A DNA stretch of 64,000 nucleotides, taken from contig CAYJKB010000006.1 in NCBI GenBank assembly GCA_964370625.1, positions 1-64,000 of the forward strand, given 5' to 3'. The position numbers and the translations under genes are program-made. The notes under the pieces were generated by a model. That model had not been told where the DNA came from, did no database searches, and saw only the letters and a program-made list of their open reading frames with translations. Positions 52,717 to 60,724 of this stretch are shown here, piece by piece (the first letter of the stretch is position 1; each line of letters begins with the position of its first letter). This DNA is from CAYJKB01 sp964370625 (lineage in GTDB: Bacteria; Bacillota; Clostridia; Oscillospirales; Butyricicoccaceae).

Positions 52717-54501
52717 ATGATCATCGAACTTATTGTTATGGCAGGAGGACTCGCCCTCTTCTTGTATGGAATGCATATTCTCGGTGTAGGGCTACAAAAG
52801 GTCTCAGGCAATAAGCTAGAAAAACTATTGGACAAAATGACAAATAATGTAATCAAAGGGGTACTACTTGGACTTGTAATAACAGCTGCCGTTCAAAGTT
52901 CGTCTGCGACAACGGTAATTGTAGTAGGCCTTGTTAATGCTGGGGTTCTTAAACTTCATGGAGCCGCTGGTATTATTATGGGTGCTAACATCGGTACTAC
53001 TATTACTGGTCAAATTTTAAGGCTAACTGAACTTGATTCAAATGAAAATGTAAGCTTTTTCCTTGAATTAATCAAACCTACTACGCTTACACCAATTTTA
53101 ATGGTAATTGGTATATTACTATTTATGGTTGCAAAATCAAAACGTAAAAAATTAATTGGTGAAGTTTTGCTTGGTTTTGGTATATTATTCTCAGGTATGT
53201 TTATGATGACAGATGCCGTAAAACCTTTCAGTGATTTACCTATATTCTCTGAAATTTTTGCAACTCTTACAAACCCAGTTTTAGGTGTAATCGCCGGTGC
53301 ATTAATTACAGCTTTAGTTCAAAGCTCTTCAGCTTCTGTAGGTATTCTTCAAGCTTTAGCTTCTACTGGTGTAATCACTTATTCAGCTGCTTTCCCTATT
53401 ATCATGGGTCAAAACATTGGTACATGTATCACTTCAATTTTATCAAGTATCAGTGCAAATGTTAATGCTAAACGTGCTGCAATGGTACATTTATACTTTA
53501 ATATTTTTGGTACTTTAATCTTTTTAAGTGGTGTTTATATTTTCCAATATGTAGTTGGATTTAGCTTCTGGGATGATGCTATTGATATGGGTGGAATTGC
53601 AAACTTCCATACTTTATTTAACGTAGTTGTTACTTTATTATTCATTCCTTTCGCAAGACTGCTTGAAAAACTTGCTATTATGACTATTAAAGATAATAAA
53701 TCTAACGATCGATCTATCAGCAATGCGGATTTAGCACTTTTAGATTCTCGTTTAACTAAATCTCCATCTATCGGTTTATCTCAAGCGCATCATGTTCTAT
53801 GTAAAATGGGAGATTTCGCTCTTCAAAACTATGATGATACTATGAATTTATTTACAAACTTTGATGATAAAGTGGTTGAAAAAGTTGAAGATACTGAAAA
53901 AATCATTGATATTATGGAAGATAAATTAAATAGCTATTTAGTAGAATTTACAACAGACGAATTACAAGATGAAGATAGTGATAAAATCACTCATTATTTC
54001 CGTATAATTTCTGAATTTGAACGTCTTAGTGACTATGCTGTTAACATTCTTGAAATTCGTGAGAGAATGCATGAAAACAAAATAACTTTCTCTGAAAAAG
54101 CATTAAATGAACTTGATGTTTTAAGTTCTGCTGTTAAAGAAATTTCAACTATGAGTATTGATGTATTTAAAACAAATGGTATTAAACTTGCAAACAGAGT
54201 AGAGCCACTTGAACAAACTATTGATGAATTAGTTGAAACTTTAAAAGATATGCATATCGAACGTCTTAAAAACTCTGATTGTTCTATCGAATGTGGTTTA
54301 AGTTTCATTGAAATTTTAACAAACTTAGAAAGAATTTCAGACCATGCACTTAATATTGCAATTTATGTTCTAATGTTTGCTAAAAAAGATGAAGAAGTTA
54401 TTAATCATCATGAATTTGAGCAAAAATTAATTGATGAAAATGAATTTGAACATGCACAGCTTGTTGAAATTTATAAAAGTAAATATTTATCTAAAATTTA
54501 A
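52717..54501 (+). CDS. Na+/phosphate cotransporter, NptA family, with PhoU domain
   Basis: 594 aa. Two inverted membrane repeats carry the family QSSSATT and QSSSAS signatures (about 60-70 and 205-215) near GANIGTT and GQNIGTC. From about 350 a cytoplasmic PhoU-like helical domain follows. Imports phosphate with sodium, or exports it. Single gene with its own strong terminator. Confidence 0.93.
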   Translation: MIIELIVMAGGLALFLYGMHILGVGLQKVSGNKLEKLLDKMTNNVIKGVLLGLVITAAVQSSSATTVIVVGLVNAGVLKLHGAAGIIMGANIGTTITGQILRLTELDSNENVSFFLELIKPTTLTPILMVIGILLFMVAKSKRKKLIGEVLLGFGILFSGMFMMTDAVKPFSDLPIFSEIFATLTNPVLGVIAGALITALVQSSSASVGILQALASTGVITYSAAFPIIMGQNIGTCITSILSSISANVNAKRAAMVHLYFNIFGTLIFLSGVYIFQYVVGFSFWDDAIDMGGIANFHTLFNVVVTLLFIPFARLLEKLAIMTIKDNKSNDRSISNADLALLDSRLTKSPSIGLSQAHHVLCKMGDFALQNYDDTMNLFTNFDDKVVEKVEDTEKIIDIMEDKLNSYLVEFTTDELQDEDSDKITHYFRIISEFERLSDYAVNILEIRERMHENKITFSEKALNELDVLSSAVKEISTMSIDVFKTNGIKLANRVEPLEQTIDELVETLKDMHIERLKNSDCSIECGLSFIEILTNLERISDHALNIAIYVLMFAKKDEEVINHHEFEQKLIDENEFEHAQLVEIYKSKYLSKI

Positions 54502-54507
54502 TTATTA

Positions 54508-54537
54508 TAGCGTGGCTAAAAAGCCACGCTATTTTTT
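54508..54537 (+). terminator. Terminator of symporter gene
   Basis: Perfect 10-bp stem TAGCGTGGCT/AGCCACGCTA, loop AAAA, then six T. Confidence 0.95.
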
Positions 54538-54556
54538 ATTTTAATCAAAACTGCAA

Positions 54557-54590
54557 AAAGGGGTGTGACGAAATTTCGTCACACCCCTTT
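54557..54590. repeat. Perfect palindrome of GGGTGTGA family
   Basis: Two 17-base arms (AAAGGGGTGTGACGAAA and its exact complement) with no spacer. Lies between the symporter terminator and dapL. It may end dapL transcripts on the minus strand. Near-identical core to 7967-8000 and 22790-22814. Confidence 0.85.
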
Positions 54591-54630
54591 AACTCAAGTT
54601 TGTTTTAAATAGATTGATACCTTTATTATA

Positions 54631-55824
54631 TTAGAATTTTAACTCTTTAAATCTTTCCATCGCTTCTTTAGTTTTTTCTAATGTGTTAAAAGCTGTAAGC
54701 CTAAAATATCCTTCACCCATTTTACCAAAACCAGAACCAGGAGTTCCAACAACATTTGCTTCTGCAAGAAGTTTATCAAAGAAATCCCAAGAGGTCATAT
54801 TATTTGGGCATTTAAGCCAAATATAAGGTGAGTTTACACCACCAGCAAACCAAATTCCCATTTCTGTTAAAGTGCTTGCAATTACTTTTGCATTTTCAGC
54901 GTAATAAGCAATATTTTTTGAAATTTGTGCTAAACCTTCATCAGAAAATACTGCTTCAGCGCCTTTTTGAACAATATAAGGTACACCATTGAATTTAGTT
55001 GTTTGGCGACGCAACCATAATTTATTAAGCATTACACCATCACGAACTAATTCTTTAGGAACTACTGTATATCCACAACGAGTACCTGTAAATCCAGCTG
55101 TTTTTGAAAGTGAACAAAACTCAATAGCACAAGTTTTAGCTCCTTCTATTTGATAAATACTAGTTGGAAGCGTTTTATCTGTAACAAAAATTTCATAAGC
55201 GCTATCAAATAAAATTACAGCACCTTTTTTATTGGCAAAATCTACCCATGCTTTAAGCTGGTCTTTGTTATAACACGCACCAGTCGGATTGTTCGGTGAA
55301 CAAAGATAAATAATATCCCCTTCCATATCTTCAGATGGCATAGGTAAAAAATTATTTTCAGCATTACCATCTACATAGTTAATTTTTCGCCCAGCCATAA
55401 TATTTGTATCTACATATACAGGGTATACAGGATCTGGTACTAAAACAATATTATCTACTGAGAAAATATCAAGAATATTACCAACATCGCTTTTAGCACC
55501 ATCACTTATAAAAATTTCATCCATAGCAAGTTCAACTGATTTTTTAGCATAGTATCCTTTAATCGCTTCAATCAAAAATCCATATCCTTGCTCATCTCCA
55601 TAACCTTTAAATGTTTCTTTTGCACCCATTTCAGTTACAGCGCTTGCCATAGCATCAACAACTATAGGAGCCAATGGCAATGTTACGTCCCCAATGCCAA
55701 GTTTAATGATATTAGCATTAGGGTTTTCAGCTGAAAATTCTCTAACTTTCTTATTAATCATAGGGAAAAGATAGCTTTCACCTAGATTTGAATAGTTTTC
55801 ATTGATTTTAAGTCCTTTTGACAT
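54631..55824 (-). CDS. dapL: LL-diaminopimelate aminotransferase
   Basis: 397 aa. PLP Lys in SLSKTAGFTGTRCG; IKLGIGDVTLPLAP, YGDEQGYGFLIEAI and SPNNPTGACY fit DapL. Converts tetrahydrodipicolinate directly to LL-DAP, the short route of lysine and peptidoglycan synthesis. With dapF in the same stretch it completes meso-DAP formation. GGAGG precedes the ATG. 32 bases after pyrG. Confidence 0.95.
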   Translation of the reverse strand: MSKGLKINENYSNLGESYLFPMINKKVREFSAENPNANIIKLGIGDVTLPLAPIVVDAMASAVTEMGAKETFKGYGDEQGYGFLIEAIKGYYAKKSVELAMDEIFISDGAKSDVGNILDIFSVDNIVLVPDPVYPVYVDTNIMAGRKINYVDGNAENNFLPMPSEDMEGDIIYLCSPNNPTGACYNKDQLKAWVDFANKKGAVILFDSAYEIFVTDKTLPTSIYQIEGAKTCAIEFCSLSKTAGFTGTRCGYTVVPKELVRDGVMLNKLWLRRQTTKFNGVPYIVQKGAEAVFSDEGLAQISKNIAYYAENAKVIASTLTEMGIWFAGGVNSPYIWLKCPNNMTSWDFFDKLLAEANVVGTPGSGFGKMGEGYFRLTAFNTLEKTKEAMERFKELKF

Positions 55825-55856
55825 TTTTATTCCTCCACTTAACTATATTTTAATAT

Positions 55857-57461
55857 TTATTTATTTTTATTTCGTAATGAAGCTCTTACAAAACCCTCAA
55901 ATATTGCATGAGGCTTGTTTGGTCTGCTTTTAAATTCTGGGTGAAATTGAACTCCTATAAAGAATTCATTTTCAGGGTATTCGATAGCTTCAACTAAGCT
56001 ATCATCAGGAGATGTGCCAGAAAAAATAATCCCATTTTCTGTAAAAATTTTTCTATATGAATTATTAAACTCAAATCTATGACGATGACGTTCAGATATT
56101 AAATTCTCTTTGTACAAATCATGAAGCAATGTATCTTCTTTAACTGCACAAGGATATGCACCTAAACGCATTGTGCCACCTTTTTGAGTAATATTTACTT
56201 GTTCTTCCATAATATCAATAATTTTATGCTGAGTTTCATTATCAAATTCAGCTGAATTAGCTTCTTCAAGTTTGCATACTGAACGAGCAAATTCAATTGC
56301 TGCAATTTGCATACCTAAACAAATTCCAAAGTATGGAATATCATTTTCACGTGCATATTTGCAAGCTAATACTTTACCTTCTATCCCTCTATCTCCGAAA
56401 CCACCAGGAACTAAAACACCATTACAGCTAGATAATACATCTTCAATATTGCTATTTGTAATTGTTTCACTATCAATCCATTTAATATTTATTTTAGTAG
56501 ATGTATTATATCCAGCATGATTTAAACTTTCAACAATTGATAAATATGCATCTTGAAGACGAATATATTTTCCAACTACAGCGATAGTTACTTCTTCTGT
56601 TCTATTGCGAATTTTATCAACAAGTGTTTTCCATTCTGTTAAATTTGGTCTCGGTGTTGTAATTCCAAGTTCACGACACACAACCTCATCAAGCCCATTT
56701 TCATTAAGCATAATTGGAGCTTCATATAAATTAGGTAATGTAATATTTTCAATTACGCAGTCATGTTTAACATTACAGAAAAGAGCTATTTTCCCAAAAA
56801 TCTCATCATTCATTTTTTCGTCAGCACGAGCAATAATAATATTTGGTGAAATCCCCAGCGAACGCAGTTCTTTAACTGAATGCTGTACAGGTTTGCTTTT
56901 ATGTTCATTAGACCCTTTAAGATAAGGCACTAATGCCACATGAATAAATAAGCAATCTTTAGCTGATACTTCAAGTGATACTTGACGTATAGCTTCTAGA
57001 AATGGTTGACTTTCTATATCTCCTGTAGTTCCACCGATTTCTGTAATTAAAATATCTGCACCTGTTTCATTTGCACTAGCATAAATAAAATCTTTTATTT
57101 CCCCTGTAATATGTGGGATAACTTGAACAGTTTGTCCCAAATATTTGCCTTGACGTTCACGAGATAATACATTCCAATATACTTTACCAGAAGTAAGATT
57201 TGAATGTTTTGTAAGATTTTCATCTATAAATCTTTCATAGTGTCCAATATCAAGATCTGTTTCTGCTCCATCATCTGTTACAAAAACTTCGCCATGTTCA
57301 TAAGGACTCATTGTACCAGGGTCAACATTCATATATGGGTCAAGCTTTTGTGCTGCAACATTGAGCCCTCTTTGTTTTAATAATCTCCCTAATGATGCAG
57401 CTGTAATTCCTTTTCCTAAACCTGAAACTACTCCACCTGTAACAAATATAAATTTTTTCAT
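55857..57461 (-). CDS. pyrG: CTP synthase
   Basis: 534 aa. N-terminal amidoligase (FVTGGVVSGLGKGITAASLG, DPYMNVDPGTMSPYEHGEVF) and C-terminal glutaminase with FGICLGMQ (Cys nucleophile) and GVQFHPEF. Makes CTP from UTP and glutamine. Between dapF and dapL on the minus strand. Confidence 0.97.
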   Translation of the reverse strand: MKKFIFVTGGVVSGLGKGITAASLGRLLKQRGLNVAAQKLDPYMNVDPGTMSPYEHGEVFVTDDGAETDLDIGHYERFIDENLTKHSNLTSGKVYWNVLSRERQGKYLGQTVQVIPHITGEIKDFIYASANETGADILITEIGGTTGDIESQPFLEAIRQVSLEVSAKDCLFIHVALVPYLKGSNEHKSKPVQHSVKELRSLGISPNIIIARADEKMNDEIFGKIALFCNVKHDCVIENITLPNLYEAPIMLNENGLDEVVCRELGITTPRPNLTEWKTLVDKIRNRTEEVTIAVVGKYIRLQDAYLSIVESLNHAGYNTSTKINIKWIDSETITNSNIEDVLSSCNGVLVPGGFGDRGIEGKVLACKYARENDIPYFGICLGMQIAAIEFARSVCKLEEANSAEFDNETQHKIIDIMEEQVNITQKGGTMRLGAYPCAVKEDTLLHDLYKENLISERHRHRFEFNNSYRKIFTENGIIFSGTSPDDSLVEAIEYPENEFFIGVQFHPEFKSRPNKPHAIFEGFVRASLRNKNK

Positions 57462-57511
57462 TTTATATATGACCCTCTCTTTTCTTCAATGTGTAATTAC
57501 TCATAATTTTA

Positions 57512-57551
57512 TTATCTCCGATTTAATCAAAACAGATAAAATCGGAGATAA
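57512..57551 (-). terminator. Hairpin between dapF and pyrG
   Basis: Perfect 13-bp stem TTATCTCCGATTT/AAATCGGAGATAA with a 14-base loop; the downstream minus strand is AT-rich but not a clean T-run. It likely separates the glnA-ANTAR-dapF transcript from pyrG-dapL. Confidence 0.6.
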
Positions 57552-57573
57552 AATTTAATTTATAAAATGTTTT

Positions 57574-58410
57574 TTAGTCAATTTCACCTGTAAATACAGT
57601 AGTGCAGCCGCCTGTCATAAATACAGTTTCATCTGTATAATTGATAACTAAATCTCCTCCAACAAGCTTAACTATAACATCTTTTCCTTTTTCGAAATAT
57701 CCATTAAGTGTGCAAGCTACAGCAACAGCACAAGCACCAGTTCCACAAGCTAAAGTTTCTCCACTTCCTCGCTCCCAAACACGCATTTGAACTGTATTTT
57801 CATCGATAATTTTAACAAATTCAGTATTAATACTTTCAGGGAATAAATCTGATTTTTCAAAAAAAGGACCAATTTTATCAAGTGGCATATTATCTACATC
57901 GTCAACAAATACAATACAATGTGGATTTCCCATTGAAACTAATGTTACTTTGTAATCTTTATTATCTATTGTAATTTCTTCTGAAATTACAATGTCCCCT
58001 TCAAATTTTGCTGGAATAAGTTCAGGTTTTAAAATTGCTTTTCCCATGTCAACTTTAACACTTGTAGCTTTTCCATTTTCTGCTGTAATTTCAAGCGTTT
58101 TAATACCGCTTAGTGTTTCAATTGTCATAATATTTTTTGTAGAAATTCCGCTGTCATAAACATATTTTGCAACACAACGAATACCATTTCCACACATTTT
58201 CCCTTCACTTCCGTCAAGATTAAACATACGCATTTTTGCATCTGCTTTATCAGATGGACAAATTAATATCAATCCATCAGACCCAATTCCAAAATGTCTA
58301 TCAGATACACGAATTGCAAGTTCTTCTGGATTTTCTACTTTTTCTTCAAAACAATTAACATATACATAATCATTTCCTATACCATGCATTTTTGTAAATT
58401 TTATGCTCAT
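57574..58410 (-). CDS. dapF: Diaminopimelate epimerase
   Basis: 278 aa from the ATG at 58410 (AAGGA nine bases upstream; the ATG two codons earlier is too close). Both active-site Cys are present: MCGNGIRC and ACGTGACAV. KMHGIGNDYVYV at the N-terminus. Interconverts LL- and meso-DAP. Follows the ANTAR regulator closely, so it may be read from the nitrogen-controlled transcript. Confidence 0.95.
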   Translation of the reverse strand: MSIKFTKMHGIGNDYVYVNCFEEKVENPEELAIRVSDRHFGIGSDGLILICPSDKADAKMRMFNLDGSEGKMCGNGIRCVAKYVYDSGISTKNIMTIETLSGIKTLEITAENGKATSVKVDMGKAILKPELIPAKFEGDIVISEEITIDNKDYKVTLVSMGNPHCIVFVDDVDNMPLDKIGPFFEKSDLFPESINTEFVKIIDENTVQMRVWERGSGETLACGTGACAVAVACTLNGYFEKGKDVIVKLVGGDLVINYTDETVFMTGGCTTVFTGEID

Positions 58411-58434
58411 TTTCATTCTTCCTTAAATTATTTA

Positions 58435-59004
58435 TTAGTTTTCATATGTTTTTAATATATTTTCTGCTATTTGTCTTTTTGTTTCTCTCATATCCATAGC
58501 TTGTTTTTCAATATATTTATGTGCGTCATTTTCATTCATATTCATATAAGAAATAAGCACACATTTTGCCCTATCAATAATACGAATATCTTCTATCTTT
58601 TGCTTAAGTTTATTATTTTCTTTATGCATTTTTCTTATTCTATTATGCATAGATTTTGCAAGTTTCAATGCTGACCAAAAAACTGTTCGATTTATAGGTT
58701 TTGCAAGAGTAAAAACACCATCATCTTCTGTTACTGCTGATATTTCTTCAAAATGTTCAGCTTTTACTATAAGAATAACTTGTGAACGCCCTGTAGACGC
58801 TACATATCTTGAAAATATTTCTCCATTTTCATCTTTAAGTGGTGCATTGATTATGACAAGATCAAAATCACGTTCAGAAACCATTCTACGTGCTTCACTA
58901 CATGTCAATGATGATGTAATGATATTAAAAGATGCTTCGTGAAGTATCTCTTTTAAAAAATCAGAACTCTTTGCAGTAGGTGAGACTATTAATACACTTT
59001 CCAC
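58435..59004 (-). CDS. ANTAR-domain antitermination regulator with pseudo-receiver
   Basis: 189 aa, GTG start. Residues 1-115 have a response-regulator fold, but the acceptor position is Asn53 (LVIINAPL) and the usual acidic pair after strand 1 is missing, so it is not phosphorylated in the normal way. A coiled linker (118-135) leads to the ANTAR domain (RAKCVLISYMNMNENDAHKY, QAMDMRETKRQIAENIL). ANTAR proteins bind hexaloop RNA hairpins and prevent termination. Lies just after glnA and near glnN and amt, whose leaders carry such hairpins. Confidence 0.87.
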   Translation of the reverse strand: MESVLIVSPTAKSSDFLKEILHEASFNIITSSLTCSEARRMVSERDFDLVIINAPLKDENGEIFSRYVASTGRSQVILIVKAEHFEEISAVTEDDGVFTLAKPINRTVFWSALKLAKSMHNRIRKMHKENNKLKQKIEDIRIIDRAKCVLISYMNMNENDAHKYIEKQAMDMRETKRQIAENILKTYEN

Positions 59005-59024
59005 CGCAAGCCCTGCCCCTCTAT

Positions 59025-60338
59025 TTAATATTTTATGAAATAATATTCATCGAAAAACAATGATTTATCTGTTGCATTTTCATGTGCTAAAACTTCGTTT
59101 TCTTTGCATTTGATATATGTATTAAGAACATCTGCTGTTATACATTCAGATAAAAATTCACTATCTCTTGCGCATGTAATAGCTTCTTTAAGCGTTTTAG
59201 GAAGTGATTTTAGATTTTCTAATACACTATTCTGTGCATTAAATAAATCTTCATCAACTTTTTCCATAAGTTCTAGATTTTTTTCAATTCCATATAAACC
59301 TGCGTATAAAATTGATGCAAGTGCAAAATATGGATTAGCTGAAGAATCAGGTGAACGAAGTTCTATTCGGCTTCTTTCTTGTGTGCCAGCTGGAATTCTA
59401 ATTAATTGTGACCTATTTTGATATGCCCATGAAATATATGATGGTGCCTCAAAGTTTCCCAACCTATTATATGAATTTATTGTTGGATTCAAGAAAATGC
59501 TGATTTCTCTTGATTTTTCTAATATACCTGCAATAAAACTTTGAGCTAATTTAGAATTTTCTAAATCACTTAACAAATTAACTCCATCTTTATTTATTGA
59601 CACATTAATATGCATCCCGCTTCCAGGTTTATCTTCTAGTGGTTTTGGCATAAAAGATGCAAAAAGCCCATTTCTTGCTGCTATAGCTTTTACAACCGAT
59701 TTAAAAATAAGAATATTGTCACAACTAGAAAGTGCATCGCTTGCTACAAAATCCACTTCATTTTGTCCTGGACCTTGTTCATGATGTGAAGTTTCTGGAT
59801 AAATACCCATTTCTTCAAGGCAAAAGCAAATTTCACGACGAATATTCTCTCCTTTATCAAGTGGGGCAATATCCATATATCCACCTTTATCAAGTGGTGT
59901 TTTTGTTACTTCACCTTCATCATCAAGCTTAAATAAGTAAAACTCACATTCAATACCAACTTTAAAGTTAATACCTAGCTTTCTTCCTTGTTCAATAGCT
60001 TTTTTAAGGATTTGTCTACCATCGTTTAAGAATAATGTTCCATCTGGTTTTTTAATATCACAATAAAAACGAACAACTCTTCCAGGTCCTGGCCTCCAAG
60101 GAAGCACTGATAATGTGCTAGGATCTGGAAATATTAATAAGTCAGAAGATTTTACATTGCTAAATCCTAAAACCGCCGAACCATCAATAGATACACCATT
60201 ATTAAATGCTGACAATAGTTCATTTGGCATAATTGATACATTTTTCGACAGTCCTGTTATATCACAGAAGGCTAAACGAATAAATTTCACATCATTTTCT
60301 TCTATAAATTCGATTGCTTCATTCATTGTTGTATTCAA
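59025..60338 (-). CDS. glnA: Glutamine synthetase, type I
   Basis: 437 aa from TTG 60338, six bases after GAGGTG; the GTG three codons earlier is part of that site. Active-site blocks GIECEFYLF, EQGPGQNEVDF, GSGMHINVSI, IPAGTQERSRIELRSPD. Slightly short for GS-I, and the adenylylation Tyr region is absent. Assimilates ammonium. A more distant ligase of the same fold cannot be fully ruled out. First gene of glnA-ANTAR-dapF behind an attenuated leader. Confidence 0.88.
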   Translation of the reverse strand: MNTTMNEAIEFIEENDVKFIRLAFCDITGLSKNVSIMPNELLSAFNNGVSIDGSAVLGFSNVKSSDLLIFPDPSTLSVLPWRPGPGRVVRFYCDIKKPDGTLFLNDGRQILKKAIEQGRKLGINFKVGIECEFYLFKLDDEGEVTKTPLDKGGYMDIAPLDKGENIRREICFCLEEMGIYPETSHHEQGPGQNEVDFVASDALSSCDNILIFKSVVKAIAARNGLFASFMPKPLEDKPGSGMHINVSINKDGVNLLSDLENSKLAQSFIAGILEKSREISIFLNPTINSYNRLGNFEAPSYISWAYQNRSQLIRIPAGTQERSRIELRSPDSSANPYFALASILYAGLYGIEKNLELMEKVDEDLFNAQNSVLENLKSLPKTLKEAITCARDSEFLSECITADVLNTYIKCKENEVLAHENATDKSLFFDEYYFIKY

Positions 60339-60370
60339 AACATTCACCTCGTCACTAATGAATTTTAATA

Positions 60371-60460
60371 AAAAAATAAACGCTCATCATAAAAGGTCTA
60401 CAAAACAGCCGATTTCATCGGAATGTATTTGAAGTATCTTATGATAAACGTCTTTGTTTA
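60371..60460 (-). promoter_or_regulatory. ANTAR-type antiterminator/terminator leader of glnA
   Basis: On the minus strand, hairpin TAAAC-[AAAGAC]-GTTTA (60445-60460) has a six-base loop with A in position 1 and G in position 4, as known for ANTAR sites. It overlaps the 5' arm of a terminator that pairs 60439-60451 with 60381-60393 (13 bp with G-U) before a run of seven T (60371-60377). The two folds exclude each other. The long terminator loop holds a CCGAT/ATCGG hairpin. Only one hexaloop hairpin is seen; classical sites have two. Confidence 0.7.
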
Positions 60461-60467
60461 CTTTTAT

Positions 60468-60496
60468 ATTCTAATATACAAGTGTGCTATTGTCAA
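60468..60496 (-). promoter_or_regulatory. Promoter of glnA operon
   Basis: TTGACA (60491-60496), 17-base spacer, TAGAAT (60468-60473) on the minus strand; the transcript would begin directly before the hexaloop hairpin. Confidence 0.8.
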
Positions 60497-60595
60497 CCTC
60501 ATTTTAAAGAAAAAATTTTAATTTGATTTACATTATATTATAAATACTCATTTTGAACTGGGAAAAAAAGTTTTGAAAAAAAACAATTTTTATTA

Positions 60596-60624
60596 TTGAC
60601 AAAGTAAACTTCTTCTGATAGACT
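60596..60624 (+). promoter_or_regulatory. Promoter of glnN
   Basis: TTGACA (60596-60601), 17-base spacer, TAGACT (60619-60624). Divergent from the glnA promoter; the 100 bases between them are AT-rich. Confidence 0.8.
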
Positions 60625-60630
60625 ATGTCA

Positions 60631-60681
60631 CATAAACAGCAAAGGCGCTGTAAACCAATTTGGTTTGCAGTGTCTTTTTTT
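60631..60681 (+). promoter_or_regulatory. ANTAR-type antiterminator/terminator leader of glnN
   Basis: Hairpin ACAGC-[AAAGGC]-GCTGT (60636-60651) has a hexaloop with A1 and G4. Its loop end and 3' arm are also the 5' arm of a 13-bp terminator (60644-60656 with 60662-60674) ending in seven T (60675-60681). Binding of the ANTAR protein to the hairpin would prevent termination. Confidence 0.75.
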
Positions 60682-60724
60682 ATTTGCTAAAAATAAATTA
60701 TATATACTTTACGAGGTGAATTTG

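Noticed and set aside
60394..60438. CCGAT/ATCGG hairpin in the glnA leader as the second ANTAR hairpin
   Set aside because: Its fully paired form leaves a three-base loop, and the six-base alternative lacks G in position 4.
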